Origin: Rhizobiales bacterium 32-66-11
Lineage (GTDB): Bacteria > Pseudomonadota > Alphaproteobacteria > Rhizobiales > Xanthobacteraceae
Length of the DNA stretch: 38,422 bases
Reading direction: 5' to 3'
Assembly (NCBI GenBank): GCA_002304505.1
Contig: NCEH01000049.1
Coordinates: 1 to 38,422 of the forward strand
The position numbers and the translations under genes were made by a program. Positions 26,839 to 37,636 of this stretch are shown one piece after another (the first letter of the stretch is position 1; each line of letters begins with the position of its first letter). The notes beneath the pieces are model-generated. The model was not told where the DNA came from and did no database searches. It was given only the letters and a program-made list of their open reading frames with translations.

Positions 26839-27942
26839 TTAAATGCCGCGCGATTCGATGAGCGCCCGAAGCGACGGATTTTCGTTATAAGGCCCGTCGA
26901 CGTGGGTGATCATCAAGGGCTCGTTGGCCTTGATCGGCTGGACCAGCTTCTCGCCATCCATGACCTCGCGGACCGAAAGCTGGCCCTTGAGCAAGGGAAT
27001 GGCCATGTAGAAATCGCGCTCGAAGGCTTCCTTCGAGAAGACATAGCCGGGGCTCAGGTCCGTACGCGCATATGCGCCGCGCACCAGGGCGTCCAGATAC
27101 TGCACCTCGCGCTTGGTGATCGGCCGGCGCTCGCTGCTGCGGCCGCCGCACATTTCACGCGCCTTATGGAAGGCCTTAAACCACTCGTCGCAATTCTCGG
27201 GCAGCGAGCAGTAAGGCGAGACCGCGACGCCTTCATAATTCACGTCGATGTGGCGCTCCCAAGTGCGCGCGCCCTTGCCGTAGGAGATCAGCATCGACGA
27301 ATGCCAATCATGGTATTCGTGCGTCGACAGCCCGACGACATGGTTGGGATAGCGGGTTTTGAAATAATCAATCTGGTCGAGATCCAGCTCGGCATCTTCC
27401 GACGGATACAAAGAGACACAATGATTGATGGCGAGCGGGATGTTCCGCTTCTCGAAAAACTCCACCAGATCGTCCATGTCCTTTTCGGACGCGCCGCCCG
27501 TGGAAACGATGACCGGCTTACGCGTGCTGGCCACCTTTTCGATCAGCAACCAGTCGTTCATGTCGGACGAGGCGATCTTGATGATCGGCATGTCGAAATA
27601 GACGCAAAGATCAACCGACGCCTCATCGAAAGGCGTTGCCATCGGAATGGCATCGACCGCCCGAATTTCGGCCACCATGCGCGCGAAATCGTCCTTCGAA
27701 AGCTTGGTGTCTTCCGTTTTCTTGATATAGCGCAGCTCGGTATTGCCCTTGAACTCCGGATGGATGAATTCATCGACATCGCGGAATTGCAGCTTGATCG
27801 CGGCCTTCACGCCATTGTGCCGAATGACTCGGCCGTGATCACGAATGATCTTGAGCCCGCGGTCGAGCTTACCCCAGTGATTGTTAGCCAGTTCGAGGAC
27901 AAATAAGTTCTCAAACCGCTCGCGATCCCTTTGCTCAAGCAT
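26839..27942 (-). CDS. NeuB-family PEP-condensing sugar synthase
   Basis: A 367-residue TIM-barrel protein of the N-acetylneuraminate synthase family, which joins PEP to an aldose to give a keto-acid sugar. Family features are FVLELANNHWG near the start, IKLQFRD, MATPFDEASVD, IKIASSDMND, VSTGGAS, NHCVSLYPS and VVGLSTHEY. A C-terminal SAF-like segment ends at HVDGPYN. Several spots differ from sialic acid synthases: ANNHWG in place of the usual VNHNGD-like text, and WERHIDVNYEG without the usual GPDH. The substrate may therefore not be ManNAc. No NeuA or NeuC homologue is present. The start at 27942 overlaps the rfbG end by 8 bases; a longer frame lies inside rfbG. Confidence 0.87.
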   Translation of the reverse strand: MLEQRDRERFENLFVLELANNHWGKLDRGLKIIRDHGRVIRHNGVKAAIKLQFRDVDEFIHPEFKGNTELRYIKKTEDTKLSKDDFARMVAEIRAVDAIPMATPFDEASVDLCVYFDMPIIKIASSDMNDWLLIEKVASTRKPVIVSTGGASEKDMDDLVEFFEKRNIPLAINHCVSLYPSEDAELDLDQIDYFKTRYPNHVVGLSTHEYHDWHSSMLISYGKGARTWERHIDVNYEGVAVSPYCSLPENCDEWFKAFHKAREMCGGRSSERRPITKREVQYLDALVRGAYARTDLSPGYVFSKEAFERDFYMAIPLLKGQLSVREVMDGEKLVQPIKANEPLMITHVDGPYNENPSLRALIESRGI

Positions 27943-29017
27943 TTTCGTTTCCTGTCTGAACGAATCCATCGATCTGCGCGAGGGTAACCTTGCGCATTTC
28001 ATCACCTCGAATAGCAGCCGAATGCCAGGCCACGGTTTCTTCAAGCGCGCGAGCAAGGCTCCAGCGCGGTGCCCATTTCAATATCGCTCTTGCCTTTGAA
28101 CAATCAAGTTTCAACAGGCCAGCCTCGTGCGGTCCGGCGTCGTCGTCCAAGGCCCATCGGGCGGTTTCACCCCACATGCCGGTCATCTGATCGACGATCC
28201 ACTGCACCGGCCGCTCATCGGCCGCATCGGGACCGAAATTCCAGCCCTGCGCGAAGGTCGCCCCTTCCTCTACCAACCGCTGCGCGAGCAGAAGATATCC
28301 ACTCAACGGCTCGAGCACATGCTGCCACGGCCGGACCGCGCCGGGCCGCCGGATCTGGAGCGTCTTGCGTGCGGAAAGCGCACGGATGATGTCCGGAATC
28401 AGCCGGTCCTCGGCCCAGTCGCCGCCACCGATCACGTTGCCTGCGCGTGCGCTGGCGAGAAAAGTCGGCGTTCCCGACTGCGAATCATGAAAGAATGAGC
28501 GCTGGTAGGCGGAGGTCACCAGTTCCGCGCAGCCCTTCGAACTCGAATAGGGATCAAAGCCCCCCATGGGGTCGGTTTCGCGATAGCCCCACAGCCACTC
28601 GCGATTCTCATAACATTTGTCGCTGGTGACATTGACCACCGCGCGCACGCCGCCCTGAGCACGGACCGCCTCGAAGAGGTTGACCAGGCCCAGCACATTG
28701 GTCGCATAGGTTTCCGTGGGATCGGCATAGCTTCGACGAACCAGCGGCTGCGCCGCCAAGTGAAGCACGATCTCCGGCGCGCAGGCGCGCATCGCGGCGT
28801 CAAGCGCGGCGCGGTCCCGAATATCGCCGAAAATCGACGTCATCCCCGTGGCGACGTCGCCCGTCTCGAAAAGCGAAGGCGTGGTGTTCGGAGGCAGCGA
28901 AAAGCCCGTGACCTCAGCCCCAAGATGTTGAAGCCAAAGCGACAACCAGCCTCCTTTGAAGCCCGTGTGCCCGGTTAGGAAGACGCGCCGGCCGCGCCAA
29001 AATTCCGAAGTACTCAT
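27935..29017 (-). CDS. rfbG: CDP-glucose 4,6-dehydratase RfbG
   Basis: An NAD-dependent extended SDR of 360 residues that turns CDP-D-glucose into CDP-4-keto-6-deoxyglucose. The motif TGHTGFKGGWL (about 15-25) and the catalytic Tyr-x3-Lys in YSSSKGCAEL are typical, as are VTSDKCYENREW, GNVIGGGDWAEDRL and RRPGAVRPWQHVLEPL, which mark RfbG rather than other dehydratases. GAAGGT precedes the ATG. Its start overlaps the small upstream ORF's stop (ATGA). It follows rfbF in the pathway and nearly in gene order. Confidence 0.95.
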   Translation of the reverse strand: MSTSEFWRGRRVFLTGHTGFKGGWLSLWLQHLGAEVTGFSLPPNTTPSLFETGDVATGMTSIFGDIRDRAALDAAMRACAPEIVLHLAAQPLVRRSYADPTETYATNVLGLVNLFEAVRAQGGVRAVVNVTSDKCYENREWLWGYRETDPMGGFDPYSSSKGCAELVTSAYQRSFFHDSQSGTPTFLASARAGNVIGGGDWAEDRLIPDIIRALSARKTLQIRRPGAVRPWQHVLEPLSGYLLLAQRLVEEGATFAQGWNFGPDAADERPVQWIVDQMTGMWGETARWALDDDAGPHEAGLLKLDCSKARAILKWAPRWSLARALEETVAWHSAAIRGDEMRKVTLAQIDGFVQTGNENA

Positions 29018-29259
29018 GCGAGACCTTCAACCGCGATACGGCGACCAGCGCGAATTTCCAAAACGGCCTGCATCACACCGAACACTCCGTCGCGCCCGGC
29101 CCCGACGCAATGAGATGCCGCAAGCGCCCCTTGCTGCCGGATGCCCGAAAATATTCGGACAAGACCGCATCGACGCAAGCCATGAGGGGGGATCATTTTC
29201 ATCATCTCATATTCCACGCGGCCGGACTGTGCCGGCACGGTATGAACGCGGGATGACAT
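29014..29259 (-). CDS. small ORF coupled between rfbF and rfbG
   Basis: An 81-codon frame that exactly fills the space between rfbF and rfbG. Its ATG (29259) overlaps the rfbF TGA as TGATG, and its TGA (29014-29016) overlaps the rfbG ATG as ATGA. This double coupling, the same style as the other junctions in the operon, is the main reason to call it. The product has a few basic and hydrophobic stretches (RRCGLVRIFSG, GVFGVMQAVLEI) but no recognised domain, and its codon use is less GC-biased than rfbG. It could be a real small protein, a remnant, or just a device keeping ribosomes moving. Confidence 0.4.
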   Translation of the reverse strand: MSSRVHTVPAQSGRVEYEMMKMIPPHGLRRCGLVRIFSGIRQQGALAASHCVGAGRDGVFGVMQAVLEIRAGRRIAVEGLA

Positions 29260-30026
29260 CAGTCCCACACTTTCCATGGCGCCTTGCCGGTTTCCCACAG
29301 CGTCTCAAGGCTGGTCTTGTCGCGCATGGTATCCATCGGCTGCCAAAAGCCGGGATGGAACCACGCCTGAAGCTCGCCATCGCGCGCAAGGCGCTCAAGC
29401 GGCTCGCGCTCCCACAGCGTGTGATCGTCGGCGATATAGTCCAGAACCTTCGGCGAGAGGACGAAGAAGCCGCCGTTGATCCAGCCGCCATCCCCGACCG
29501 GCTTTTCCACAAAGGCGGAGATTCGATTGCCGTCGAGCTGCAAAGATCCAAATCGGCCCGGCGGCTGAACCGCGGTCATGGTCGCAAGCTGCCCATGCGA
29601 TTTGTGGAAGTTGATGAGCGCCCCGATATCGACGGACCCGACGCCATCCCCATAGGTCAAGCAGAAATCACCCTTGATATAAGGTGCCGCGCGCTTCACG
29701 CGCCCCCCGGTCTGCGTACCTTCGCCGGTATCGACCAGCGTAACGCGCCAGGGCTCCGCCTTGCGCTGATGAACTTCTATGGAATTATCTTCCATATTAA
29801 TGGTGACATCAGACATATGAAGAAAATAATTGGCGAAATACTCTTTTATCATATAACCTTTATAGCCACAGCAAATGATAAAGTCATTTACGCCGTGCCA
29901 AGAGTATATCTTCAATATATGCCACAGGATCGGCTTTCCACCGATCTCGATCATCGGTTTTGGCCGGAGATTGGATTCCTCGGAGATGCGCGTGCCGTAA
30001 CCGCCAGCGAGAATGACCGCTTGCAT
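29259..30026 (-). CDS. rfbF: glucose-1-phosphate cytidylyltransferase RfbF
   Basis: Makes CDP-glucose from CTP and glucose-1-phosphate. The 255-residue protein has the nucleotidyltransferase signature [13 protein letters not shown] (6-18) with [17 protein letters not shown], then [10 protein letters not shown] (metal-binding Asp), VEKP and [15 protein letters not shown]. The C-terminal [12 protein letters not shown] is diagnostic for RfbF. The first part of the gene (29780-29960) is more AT-rich than the rest, which may mark a recombination joint. It opens the CDP-sugar branch that rfbG and the divergent rfbH continue. Confidence 0.96.
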   Translation of the reverse strand: MQAVILAGGYGTRISEESNLRPKPMIEIGGKPILWHILKIYSWHGVNDFIICCGYKGYMIKEYFANYFLHMSDVTINMEDNSIEVHQRKAEPWRVTLVDTGEGTQTGGRVKRAAPYIKGDFCLTYGDGVGSVDIGALINFHKSHGQLATMTAVQPPGRFGSLQLDGNRISAFVEKPVGDGGWINGGFFVLSPKVLDYIADDHTLWEREPLERLARDGELQAWFHPGFWQPMDTMRDKTSLETLWETGKAPWKVWD

Positions 30027-30064
30027 TAATGCTTCCCCGCTCCACCGCCCAAAAGACCCCGGAC

Positions 30065-30093
30065 CTACTACGGCACCTTGATATTGAGTTCAA
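30065..30093 (-). promoter_or_regulatory. candidate promoter of the rfbF operon
   Basis: In leftward reading TTGAAC (30093-30088) is followed after 17 bases by TAGTAG (30070-30065), 39 bases before the rfbF ATG. The match is moderate. The whole gap 30027-30354 holds no credible gene. It also contains a GCGCCG/CGGCGC dyad around 30330-30350, just after the upstream glycosyltransferase stop, which lacks a T-run. Confidence 0.3.
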
Positions 30094-30354
30094 GCCCTGC
30101 CTCGACAACTATAGGTGGGATGTTCCGGCAAGCGGAAGATGAATCGCCGGGGGTTCTCCTCTGACCAAAATAGCGGCATCAGCATACAGCATCCTGCGAC
30201 AATCGGACCATCCGCGCGGTCAGGAAATGTGCTCCATCTGCCGGACCAGGTGGAACCTCCCGTTCAACCGTGAGCTTTGCCGCCTTCGCATTTCTGTATA
30301 ATGCCCCAAGCGGCGGCAGATGCAGAACACGCGCCGTTCAAAATGCGGCGCCCC

Positions 30355-31701
30355 TTATTCGCCCGATCCTTTGTGCCCCGTGCGTGGTGAATCCGGCTCC
30401 AGGGCCGGACCATCGTCAGATATGCCGCACCGCAGATAATGGACGAGCGGATTCTCGCCCTTCCGCCTCAAATCCCGGTGCAAGGCATAATAATCCTTGG
30501 TGGAGAAGAAGGGCCCAGGATCCCGCCCCTCCTCGGCCCCGTGCAGCAGGTAATGGCGGACCGGATCGACTTTCATCCGGGCGATGTCGGGATATTGTTC
30601 AAGATACCATCGCGGATCGAACAAACGAGAGCTTCGCAATAGCCTCAGATCCGCGGAACGGTCGAGCAGCATACGCCCCATGCTGAGCAATTGGGTCGCC
30701 GCCAGGCGAAAAGGATGGGAAGCCATGGCCCGCCCCTGGCGCGCCCGCTCTTCCCTGAACCCCTCGCCGGTCTCGAACGGTAGCAGCGGCCGGCGGACCT
30801 TGCGGCCGTAGCTTCGGCCCGCCGTCGCCGCCTGCGTGACTTCAATAAAATGGGTCAGCTGGCGTTCGAACGCGGCCTCCGCCTGCCGATATTCCTCCGC
30901 GACCAGATGCACTGTGCGCTTCGCATGGGCCAGCTGCTCGGGCGTATCGCCCCAGGCGACCCCGTTGCGGCCGAGCTCCTTGTCGGCGAGGGGCACCTGG
31001 AAGAACGGATTCGGCATCAGGATCGTTGGACAGCCGCACAACATCGCCTCCAGGCTAAGCGATGTATTCTCGAAGGAATAAAAGGCTTCGCTCCTCCGAA
31101 ACAAATCGGCGAGTTCTTCCACGGTCTGCGAGTCCGGTTGATCGCGCGTGATCTCCGTGCTTCCGGCGGGAACGCCGAAAACCTCGCCCCCATGTACATA
31201 TTTATACTTCATGGCGGTATAGCAGCTGCCGGCCCGCGCGCCGGTCCCCGCAGCGTTGAAGATGCGGGTATCCACATGAGGCAGAAACAGCACGTTGTCC
31301 GGCGCCCCGCAGAATTCGGCGAGGATCCTGGTGTAGCCGAAGACGATCGTGTCCGGCGGAAAGCTGGTATCGCCGCCGAGAAATCCTGGAAAATTAAGGA
31401 CGTAGCGGACCACCGTTTCCGCATCGAAGGGATTGCCAGCCACCACCTCCGGGTAAATGACAATCGGCCGAACGCCGTTCCGAAAATGGTAATCCACGAT
31501 CTCTTCGGTCAAAAGCGGGGTCAACAGATCCGGATGCGTGCCGATCCCGTCCGCCAGCGGCGTGGGGGAAAAAAACGCCCGCTCGCCTCTCAGGTTCAGC
31601 ATGTGGCAGAGTAAATGAAGGCACTTTATACCGGCGGACATGCGGGTGTAGCGCGGAGCCACAATATAGTACGCACTTCGTTGGGGGTCGGGGAATTTCA
31701 T
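30355..31701 (-). CDS. glycosyltransferase with C-terminal FD-x-x-[WF]YL repeats
   Basis: A 448-residue protein. The N-terminal two thirds resemble GT-B glycosyltransferases: a KCLHLLCHMLNLRG segment near residue 26, then FYSFENTSLSLEAMLCGCPTILMPNPFF (split here for its parts: ENTSLSLEAMLCGCP is the nucleotide-sugar site). The last 100 residues carry LFDPRWYLEQYPDI, HYLLHGAEEGRDPGP and NPLVHYLRCG, repeats also found in the large GT2 protein at 14258-16738. It should act in assembling the same glycan. The ATG at 31701 is the only good start; the donor sugar is unknown. Confidence 0.75.
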   Translation of the reverse strand: MKFPDPQRSAYYIVAPRYTRMSAGIKCLHLLCHMLNLRGERAFFSPTPLADGIGTHPDLLTPLLTEEIVDYHFRNGVRPIVIYPEVVAGNPFDAETVVRYVLNFPGFLGGDTSFPPDTIVFGYTRILAEFCGAPDNVLFLPHVDTRIFNAAGTGARAGSCYTAMKYKYVHGGEVFGVPAGSTEITRDQPDSQTVEELADLFRRSEAFYSFENTSLSLEAMLCGCPTILMPNPFFQVPLADKELGRNGVAWGDTPEQLAHAKRTVHLVAEEYRQAEAAFERQLTHFIEVTQAATAGRSYGRKVRRPLLPFETGEGFREERARQGRAMASHPFRLAATQLLSMGRMLLDRSADLRLLRSSRLFDPRWYLEQYPDIARMKVDPVRHYLLHGAEEGRDPGPFFSTKDYYALHRDLRRKGENPLVHYLRCGISDDGPALEPDSPRTGHKGSGE

Positions 31702-31903
31702 CAGAGAAGAGATCGACTCGATTGGCAGGAAGACCGAATATTTTTAGCGCAGTCTAGGGATTACCCAGCATAGACGCTTTTCGTGCCATCACCATTACAA
31801 AGTGTGCCCTGCTCGGCAAGACGCGACATCCGCGCGCCGGCCCGCCGCCGGAGCCGCCCAGAGGGCAGGAGTCAAAGGCCGGCACGGCTGTGTTCTTGCT
31901 GGT

Positions 31904-31932
31904 TTGACTAGGAAAGTGATAACCGATATCGC
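31904..31932 (+). promoter_or_regulatory. candidate promoter of rfbH
   Basis: TTGACT (31904-31909) and TATCGC (31927-31932) are 17 bases apart, 54 bases before the rfbH ATG. A small dyad CGCGAACGCG lies just downstream (31937-31946). The rest of the 31702-31985 divergent gap has no gene. Confidence 0.4.
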
Positions 31933-31985
31933 AAACGCGAACGCGTTCGGTTCTCCCCGCCAGTCACGATTCAGGTGCCAGTTTC

Positions 31986-33344
<1,359 letters not shown>

Positions 33345-33454
33345 TCCGGCTTGGATTTCCCGGCTTGAATTTCCCGGCACGGAGCGGGGCGGCGACAAAC
33401 TCGCCGCGCCCGCCGCGTGCCTCCCGCCAGAACTACCGCCGGCTATCCGCAAAA

Positions 33455-33481
33455 AAAATGCCCGCTCAAGGCGGGCATTTT
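33455..33481. terminator. bidirectional terminator between rfbH and ftsH
   Basis: AAAATGCCCGC (33455-33465) and GCGGGCATTTT (33471-33481) form a perfect 11-bp stem with a TCAAG loop. An A-run on the left and a T-rich tail on the right let it work for both converging genes. It separates the sugar locus from the conserved ftsH block. Confidence 0.92.
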
Positions 33482-33507
33482 CTATTTTACCGTCAATTCA
33501 GGGCCGG

Positions 33508-35433
33508 TCAGGCCTGCGGCTGGGGCTCGATGCTGCCGGCCGGTCCGTCGGGCCGGGGGCGGTTCTTGCCGGCGGTGGGCACCACCGAGCCGCGCGGATT
33601 GGCGGGCTCGATCACCGTATCGCGCACCGGCGGCTTGCCGCCGAGCAGGTCGATGATCTCGTCGCCGGAGAGGGTTTCATATTCCAGCAGGCCGCGCGCC
33701 AGGGCTTCCAGGCCCTCGCGATTCTCGGTGAGAATGCGGGTCGCTTCCTGATAGCCCTCGTCCACGAGACGGCGCACTTCCTTGTCGATGGTCTGGGCCG
33801 TCGCCTCGGAAATATTCTGGTGCCGCTGCATGGACATACCCAGGAACACCTCGTCCTGGTTCTCGCCATAGGCAACCTGGCCGAGCAGGTCGGAGAAGCC
33901 CCAGCGCGTCACCATCATCTTCGCGAGGCGGGTCGCCTGCTCGATGTCGGAGGCCGCGCCCGAGGTGACCTTGTCGTGGCCGAAGATCAGCTCTTCCGCC
34001 ACGCGGCCGCCCATCATGATAGCCAGGCGCGAGGTCATCTGCTCATAGGACATGGAGAGCTTGTCGCGCTCCGGCAGCTGCATGACCATGCCGAGCGCGC
34101 GACCGCGGGGAATGATGGTGGCCTTGTGCACCGGGTCCGTCGCCGGAACCTTGAGCGCCACGATGGCGTGGCCGCCCTCGTGATAGGCGGTCAGCATCTT
34201 CTCTTCCTCGGTCATGACGAGCGAGCGGCGCTCCGCTCCCATCATCACCTTGTCCTTGGCGTCCTCGAACTCGCTCATGGTGACCATGCGCTTGTTGCGA
34301 CGGGCGGCCATGAGGGCGGCTTCGTTGCACAGATTCGCAAGGTCGGCGCCGGAGAAGCCGGGGGTGCCGCGGGCGATCACCTTCAGGTTCACGTCGGGGG
34401 CGATGGGGATCTTGCGGGCATGCACCTTCAGGATCTGCTCGCGGCCCACCACGTCCGGGTTCGGCACCACGACCTGACGGTCGAAGCGGCCGGGACGCAG
34501 CAAGGCGGGGTCGAGCACGTCCGGACGGTTGGTGGCGGCGATGAGAATGATGCCCTCGTTCGCCTCGAACCCGTCCATCTCCACCAGCAGCTGGTTGAGG
34601 GTCTGCTCGCGCTCGTCATTGCCGCCGCCGAGACCGGCGCCGCGATGACGGCCCACCGCATCGATTTCGTCGATGAAGATGATGCAGGGCGCGTTTTTCT
34701 TAGCCTGCTCGAACATGTCGCGCACGCGGCTCGCGCCGACGCCCACGAACATTTCCACGAAGTCCGAGCCGGAAATGGTGAAGAAGGGCACGTTCGCCTC
34801 ACCCGCGATGGAGCGGGCGAGCAGCGTCTTGCCGGTGCCAGGCGGGCCGACCAGCAGCACGCCGCGCGGGATGCGGCCGCCGAGGCGCTGGAATTTCTGC
34901 GGGTCGCGCAGGAATTCCACGATCTCGGTCAGTTCGCTCTTGGCTTCGTCGATGCCCGCCACGTCCTCGAAGGTGACGCGGCCGTGCGCTTCGGTCAGCA
35001 GCTTGGCGCGGCTCTTGCCAAATCCCATGGCCTTGCCGCCGGCGCCCTGCATCTGCCGCGAGAGGAAGATCCACACGCCGATCAAGGCGATGAACGGCAG
35101 CCAGGAGACCAGCAAGCTGACGAACCAGGGCACATTGTCCTGGATCGGACGCGCCGTGATGGAAACGCCCTTTCCGTACAGGCGCTGCACCAGCGAAGGA
35201 TCATTGGGGGCGTAGGTCTGGAAGGCGCGACCGTCGGTGAACGAGCCGGTGATGGTCGGCCCCTCGATCACCACGTCGCGCACCCGGCCCTGATCCACGT
35301 CGGAGAGCAGCTGCGAGAAGGAAATGTCGTTCGCGCTGGTGCGCTGTCCCGGGCTCTGGAAGAGCGAGAACAGCGCCAGAAGCAGCAGAACGATAATGAC
35401 CCACAGGGCGAAATTGCGAAGGTTGGCGTTCAT
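33508..35433 (-). CDS. ftsH: ATP-dependent zinc metalloprotease FtsH
   Basis: A membrane-bound AAA+ protease of 641 residues that degrades misfolded and regulatory membrane and cytosolic proteins. The start at 35433 was chosen for the [12 protein letters not shown]-terminus and the GAGGAATTT upstream; a longer frame adds 51 unrelated residues. Order: helix 1 (about 7-25), periplasmic domain, helix 2 (about 105-125), Walker A GPPGTGKT, Walker B IIFIDEID, second region of homology ([21 protein letters not shown]), and the zinc site HEGGH with its third ligand in the protease domain. The C-terminus is proline-rich. The 153-base upstream gap may carry its own promoter, but none is clear. Confidence 0.98.
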   Translation of the reverse strand: MNANLRNFALWVIIVLLLLALFSLFQSPGQRTSANDISFSQLLSDVDQGRVRDVVIEGPTITGSFTDGRAFQTYAPNDPSLVQRLYGKGVSITARPIQDNVPWFVSLLVSWLPFIALIGVWIFLSRQMQGAGGKAMGFGKSRAKLLTEAHGRVTFEDVAGIDEAKSELTEIVEFLRDPQKFQRLGGRIPRGVLLVGPPGTGKTLLARSIAGEANVPFFTISGSDFVEMFVGVGASRVRDMFEQAKKNAPCIIFIDEIDAVGRHRGAGLGGGNDEREQTLNQLLVEMDGFEANEGIILIAATNRPDVLDPALLRPGRFDRQVVVPNPDVVGREQILKVHARKIPIAPDVNLKVIARGTPGFSGADLANLCNEAALMAARRNKRMVTMSEFEDAKDKVMMGAERRSLVMTEEEKMLTAYHEGGHAIVALKVPATDPVHKATIIPRGRALGMVMQLPERDKLSMSYEQMTSRLAIMMGGRVAEELIFGHDKVTSGAASDIEQATRLAKMMVTRWGFSDLLGQVAYGENQDEVFLGMSMQRHQNISEATAQTIDKEVRRLVDEGYQEATRILTENREGLEALARGLLEYETLSGDEIIDLLGGKPPVRDTVIEPANPRGSVVPTAGKNRPRPDGPAGSIEPQPQA

Positions 35434-35586
35434 AAATTCCTCACGGGGAGCGCAGCGACGGCGCCCCCGCATCGGGCTTCCAGTTGCCCGGAATGGCCAT
35501 TCTGCGTCATCGCTCACCTTGCGTCCGAGGTTAAAATAGGTCGCGCCCTCTGTCTTGCCAAGGAGAACAGCGTCCAGAAGACTCAA

Positions 35587-36639
35587 TTATGCGCTATTGC
35601 CCATGCGGCGGGCACGGCGCGGCAAGGCTCGCGCAACCTCGAGCCGGCGCGGCGCGAGCTGAATGCGAGCCCCGGCCAGGGTGGCGCAAACGCTGCGGCC
35701 ATCGGCCTGCGCGGCGATAAGAGCGGCCAGCAGCCGTTCAAGCTTGGCAAGCTCCACGGGCCCCTCGTCGCCCACCGCGTCGACCAGGCGCAGCAGCATC
35801 CGCAGGGCGATTTCCTCCGGCAAGGTAAAAAAAGCGGCGCGGGCGATGCGGATCGGCCCCGCCGCCGGCCAGGGTTCCGGCGCGAGGTCCGCGAGGGCAC
35901 GGTCGGTCGCCTGGTCCAGCGCCGCCTCGGCGCGCGCCACCCGCCGCCCGAACCGGGAGAGCCCGGCGGCGTCCAGCCCCTCGCCGGCGAGCTGCGGCAT
36001 CAGGGTGCGCAAGCGCACGCGGGTGAAGGCCGGGTTCGCATTGGAGGGATCGCTGACGAAACCGACCCGTGACGCCTCCAGCGTCGCGATCAGGCGCACC
36101 TTGGGGATGGCGAGCAAGGGGCGCAGCAGCATCACGCCCTCGCGCCGGGTCGAGGCACGCATGCCGGAAAGGCCTGCGAGGCCGGACCCGCGCGCAAGGC
36201 GCATCAGGATGGTCTCGGCCTGGTCGTCGAGCGTGTGCGCCGTCACGATAGCCTGCGCGCCGACCTGCCGGGCATGGGCCACCAGCAAGGCGTAGCGCGC
36301 CGCACGCGCGCGCGTCTGGATGCTGCCGGTGATTCGCGGACCGCCCCAGTTCAGGATCGCGTGGGGGATGGCGAGGCGCCGTGCCTGAGCGGCGACGATC
36401 TGCGCCTCTTCCGCCGCGGCGGCGCGAAGGCCGTGATCGACGGTGGCCGCGAACAGCGCGGGCGCTGCGGGGGCAAGGCGCGCCCAGCGGGCGGCGAGTT
36501 CCATCAGTGCGGTGGAATCCGGGCCGCCGGAGCAGGCCAGCAGCACGGCGGGATGGGCGCTAAGCGGGGAAAACAACGCGGGGAGCTCGTCATCCCCCAC
36601 GGGACGCGGCGCGGATGGCGCTGCCTCAGCAGCCGGCAC
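35587..36639 (-). CDS. tilS: tRNA(Ile)-lysidine synthase TilS
   Basis: Modifies the wobble C of the AUA-reading tRNA-Ile with lysine, using ATP. The N-terminal PP-loop is LACSGGPDSTALMELA, followed by ATVDHGLR, TAHTLDDQAETILMRLARGSG (catalytic HxxDDxxET region) and the VSDPSNANPAFTRVRLR segment. The start is unsure: GTG at 36639 gives a 14-base overlap with cpoB and was preferred over GTG 36684 (59-base overlap) or GTG 36600. With 36639 the protein has 350 residues, normal for alphaproteobacteria. It lies between cpoB and ftsH as in many relatives. Confidence 0.92.
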   Translation of the reverse strand: MPAAEAAPSAPRPVGDDELPALFSPLSAHPAVLLACSGGPDSTALMELAARWARLAPAAPALFAATVDHGLRAAAAEEAQIVAAQARRLAIPHAILNWGGPRITGSIQTRARAARYALLVAHARQVGAQAIVTAHTLDDQAETILMRLARGSGLAGLSGMRASTRREGVMLLRPLLAIPKVRLIATLEASRVGFVSDPSNANPAFTRVRLRTLMPQLAGEGLDAAGLSRFGRRVARAEAALDQATDRALADLAPEPWPAAGPIRIARAAFFTLPEEIALRMLLRLVDAVGDEGPVELAKLERLLAALIAAQADGRSVCATLAGARIQLAPRRLEVARALPRRARRMGNSA

Positions 36640-37636
36640 GCTTCTGCTCGCGTTCCACCGCCTGGCGCACCGTCGAGGCGGCACGGGGATATTTGCGATC
36701 CACTTCGCCGAAGGTGGCGCAGGCCGCCTCGCGCTCGTTCAGCGAGGCCAGCGACTGGCCAAGGCGCAGCAGCGATTCCGGCGCGCGGGTGGAGTTGGGA
36801 TATTTGGTGGACACCTGGAGGAACAGCTCGGCCGCGTCCTTGAACGATTGGCGCTGGAACTGGCTCTCGCCGAGCATATAGACCGCGTCCGGGGTCAGCC
36901 GGTCGGAGGGATAGGCCTGCAGGAACTGGCGGAAGATCTGCTCCGCGGCGGCATAATCCTGGCGCTGGATCTGGCCGTAGCCGGCATCGAACAGCTCGCG
37001 CGCGCTGCCGCCGGGCGCGAGGGCCGCCGTCTGCGCGCCCGCGAGAGAAGAGCCCGCAACGGACGCCCCCACGCGCGGAGGAACCGCGCTGCCGCCGGGG
37101 CCGATCTCCAGCGGCACGTTCGGCCGGGCAAGGCCGGCGGAGGCGCTCGCCGGCGATCCCAGGGGCTGGGGCGCGCCGGGTGCGACCGGGTCCTCGTTCG
37201 GGTCGAAGGCGTCGGAGCGCTTGCCGGTACCCGGCACCACCGGAGCGGCGCCCGGCGGCCCCGCCACCGGCGCGGCACCGGGAGCGCCCATCGGAGCGGC
37301 GACACCGGCCGCCGGCGGGGCGGGGCGTGGCCCCTTTCCGCCCGAGAGGCGATATTCGACATCCTCCTGGAAGCGCCGCAATTGCTGCTCCAGCTGCTGG
37401 TTGCGATACTGCAATTCCTCGATCTGGCCGGTCATCGTGCGCAGCTGGTTTTCCAGCCGGTCGATACGCAGCACGCTTTCGGACTGCGCGGCGGCCGCGG
37501 CCTGCTCGCTCTGAACCGCGCCGGGCGGCTTGAAGAGATCGCCGAAGGGATTGTTCTGCGCCTGCGCGCCACCGGCCCCCAGGCTCAGGCAGGCGGCGAA
37601 CAGGAGCGCTCGGGCACCGAAAAGCGGGCGCATCAT
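36626..37636 (-). CDS. cpoB: Tol-Pal system protein CpoB (YbgF)
   Basis: A periplasmic protein that coordinates Tol-Pal function with peptidoglycan synthesis at division. It has a signal peptide (FGARALLFAACLSLGAGGAQA, cut after AQA), a coiled coil (about 55-95; IDRLENQLRTMTGQIEELQ) for trimerisation, a long Ala/Pro/Gly linker, and a C-terminal TPR domain (ELFDAGYGQIQRQDYAAAEQ onward, about 215-325). The start at 37636 (MMRPL) gives a normal signal peptide; an ATG at 37672 would add 12 residues, and neither has a strong Shine-Dalgarno. It follows pal in the same direction. Confidence 0.93.
   Translation of the reverse strand: MMRPLFGARALLFAACLSLGAGGAQAQNNPFGDLFKPPGAVQSEQAAAAAQSESVLRIDRLENQLRTMTGQIEELQYRNQQLEQQLRRFQEDVEYRLSGGKGPRPAPPAAGVAAPMGAPGAAPVAGPPGAAPVVPGTGKRSDAFDPNEDPVAPGAPQPLGSPASASAGLARPNVPLEIGPGGSAVPPRVGASVAGSSLAGAQTAALAPGGSARELFDAGYGQIQRQDYAAAEQIFRQFLQAYPSDRLTPDAVYMLGESQFQRQSFKDAAELFLQVSTKYPNSTRAPESLLRLGQSLASLNEREAACATFGEVDRKYPRAASTVRQAVEREQKRAGC

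Noticed and set aside
30274..30302. TATAAT on the plus strand downstream of the GT-B-like gene
   Set aside because: The -10 is perfect, but no matching -35 at an accepted spacing and no plus-strand gene follows until 31986.
33820..36072. 750-codon plus-strand frame antisense to ftsH and tilS
   Set aside because: Two certain genes occupy the opposite strand. High GC at their third positions removes stops from this frame, and the His/Gly/Ala-rich product matches nothing.
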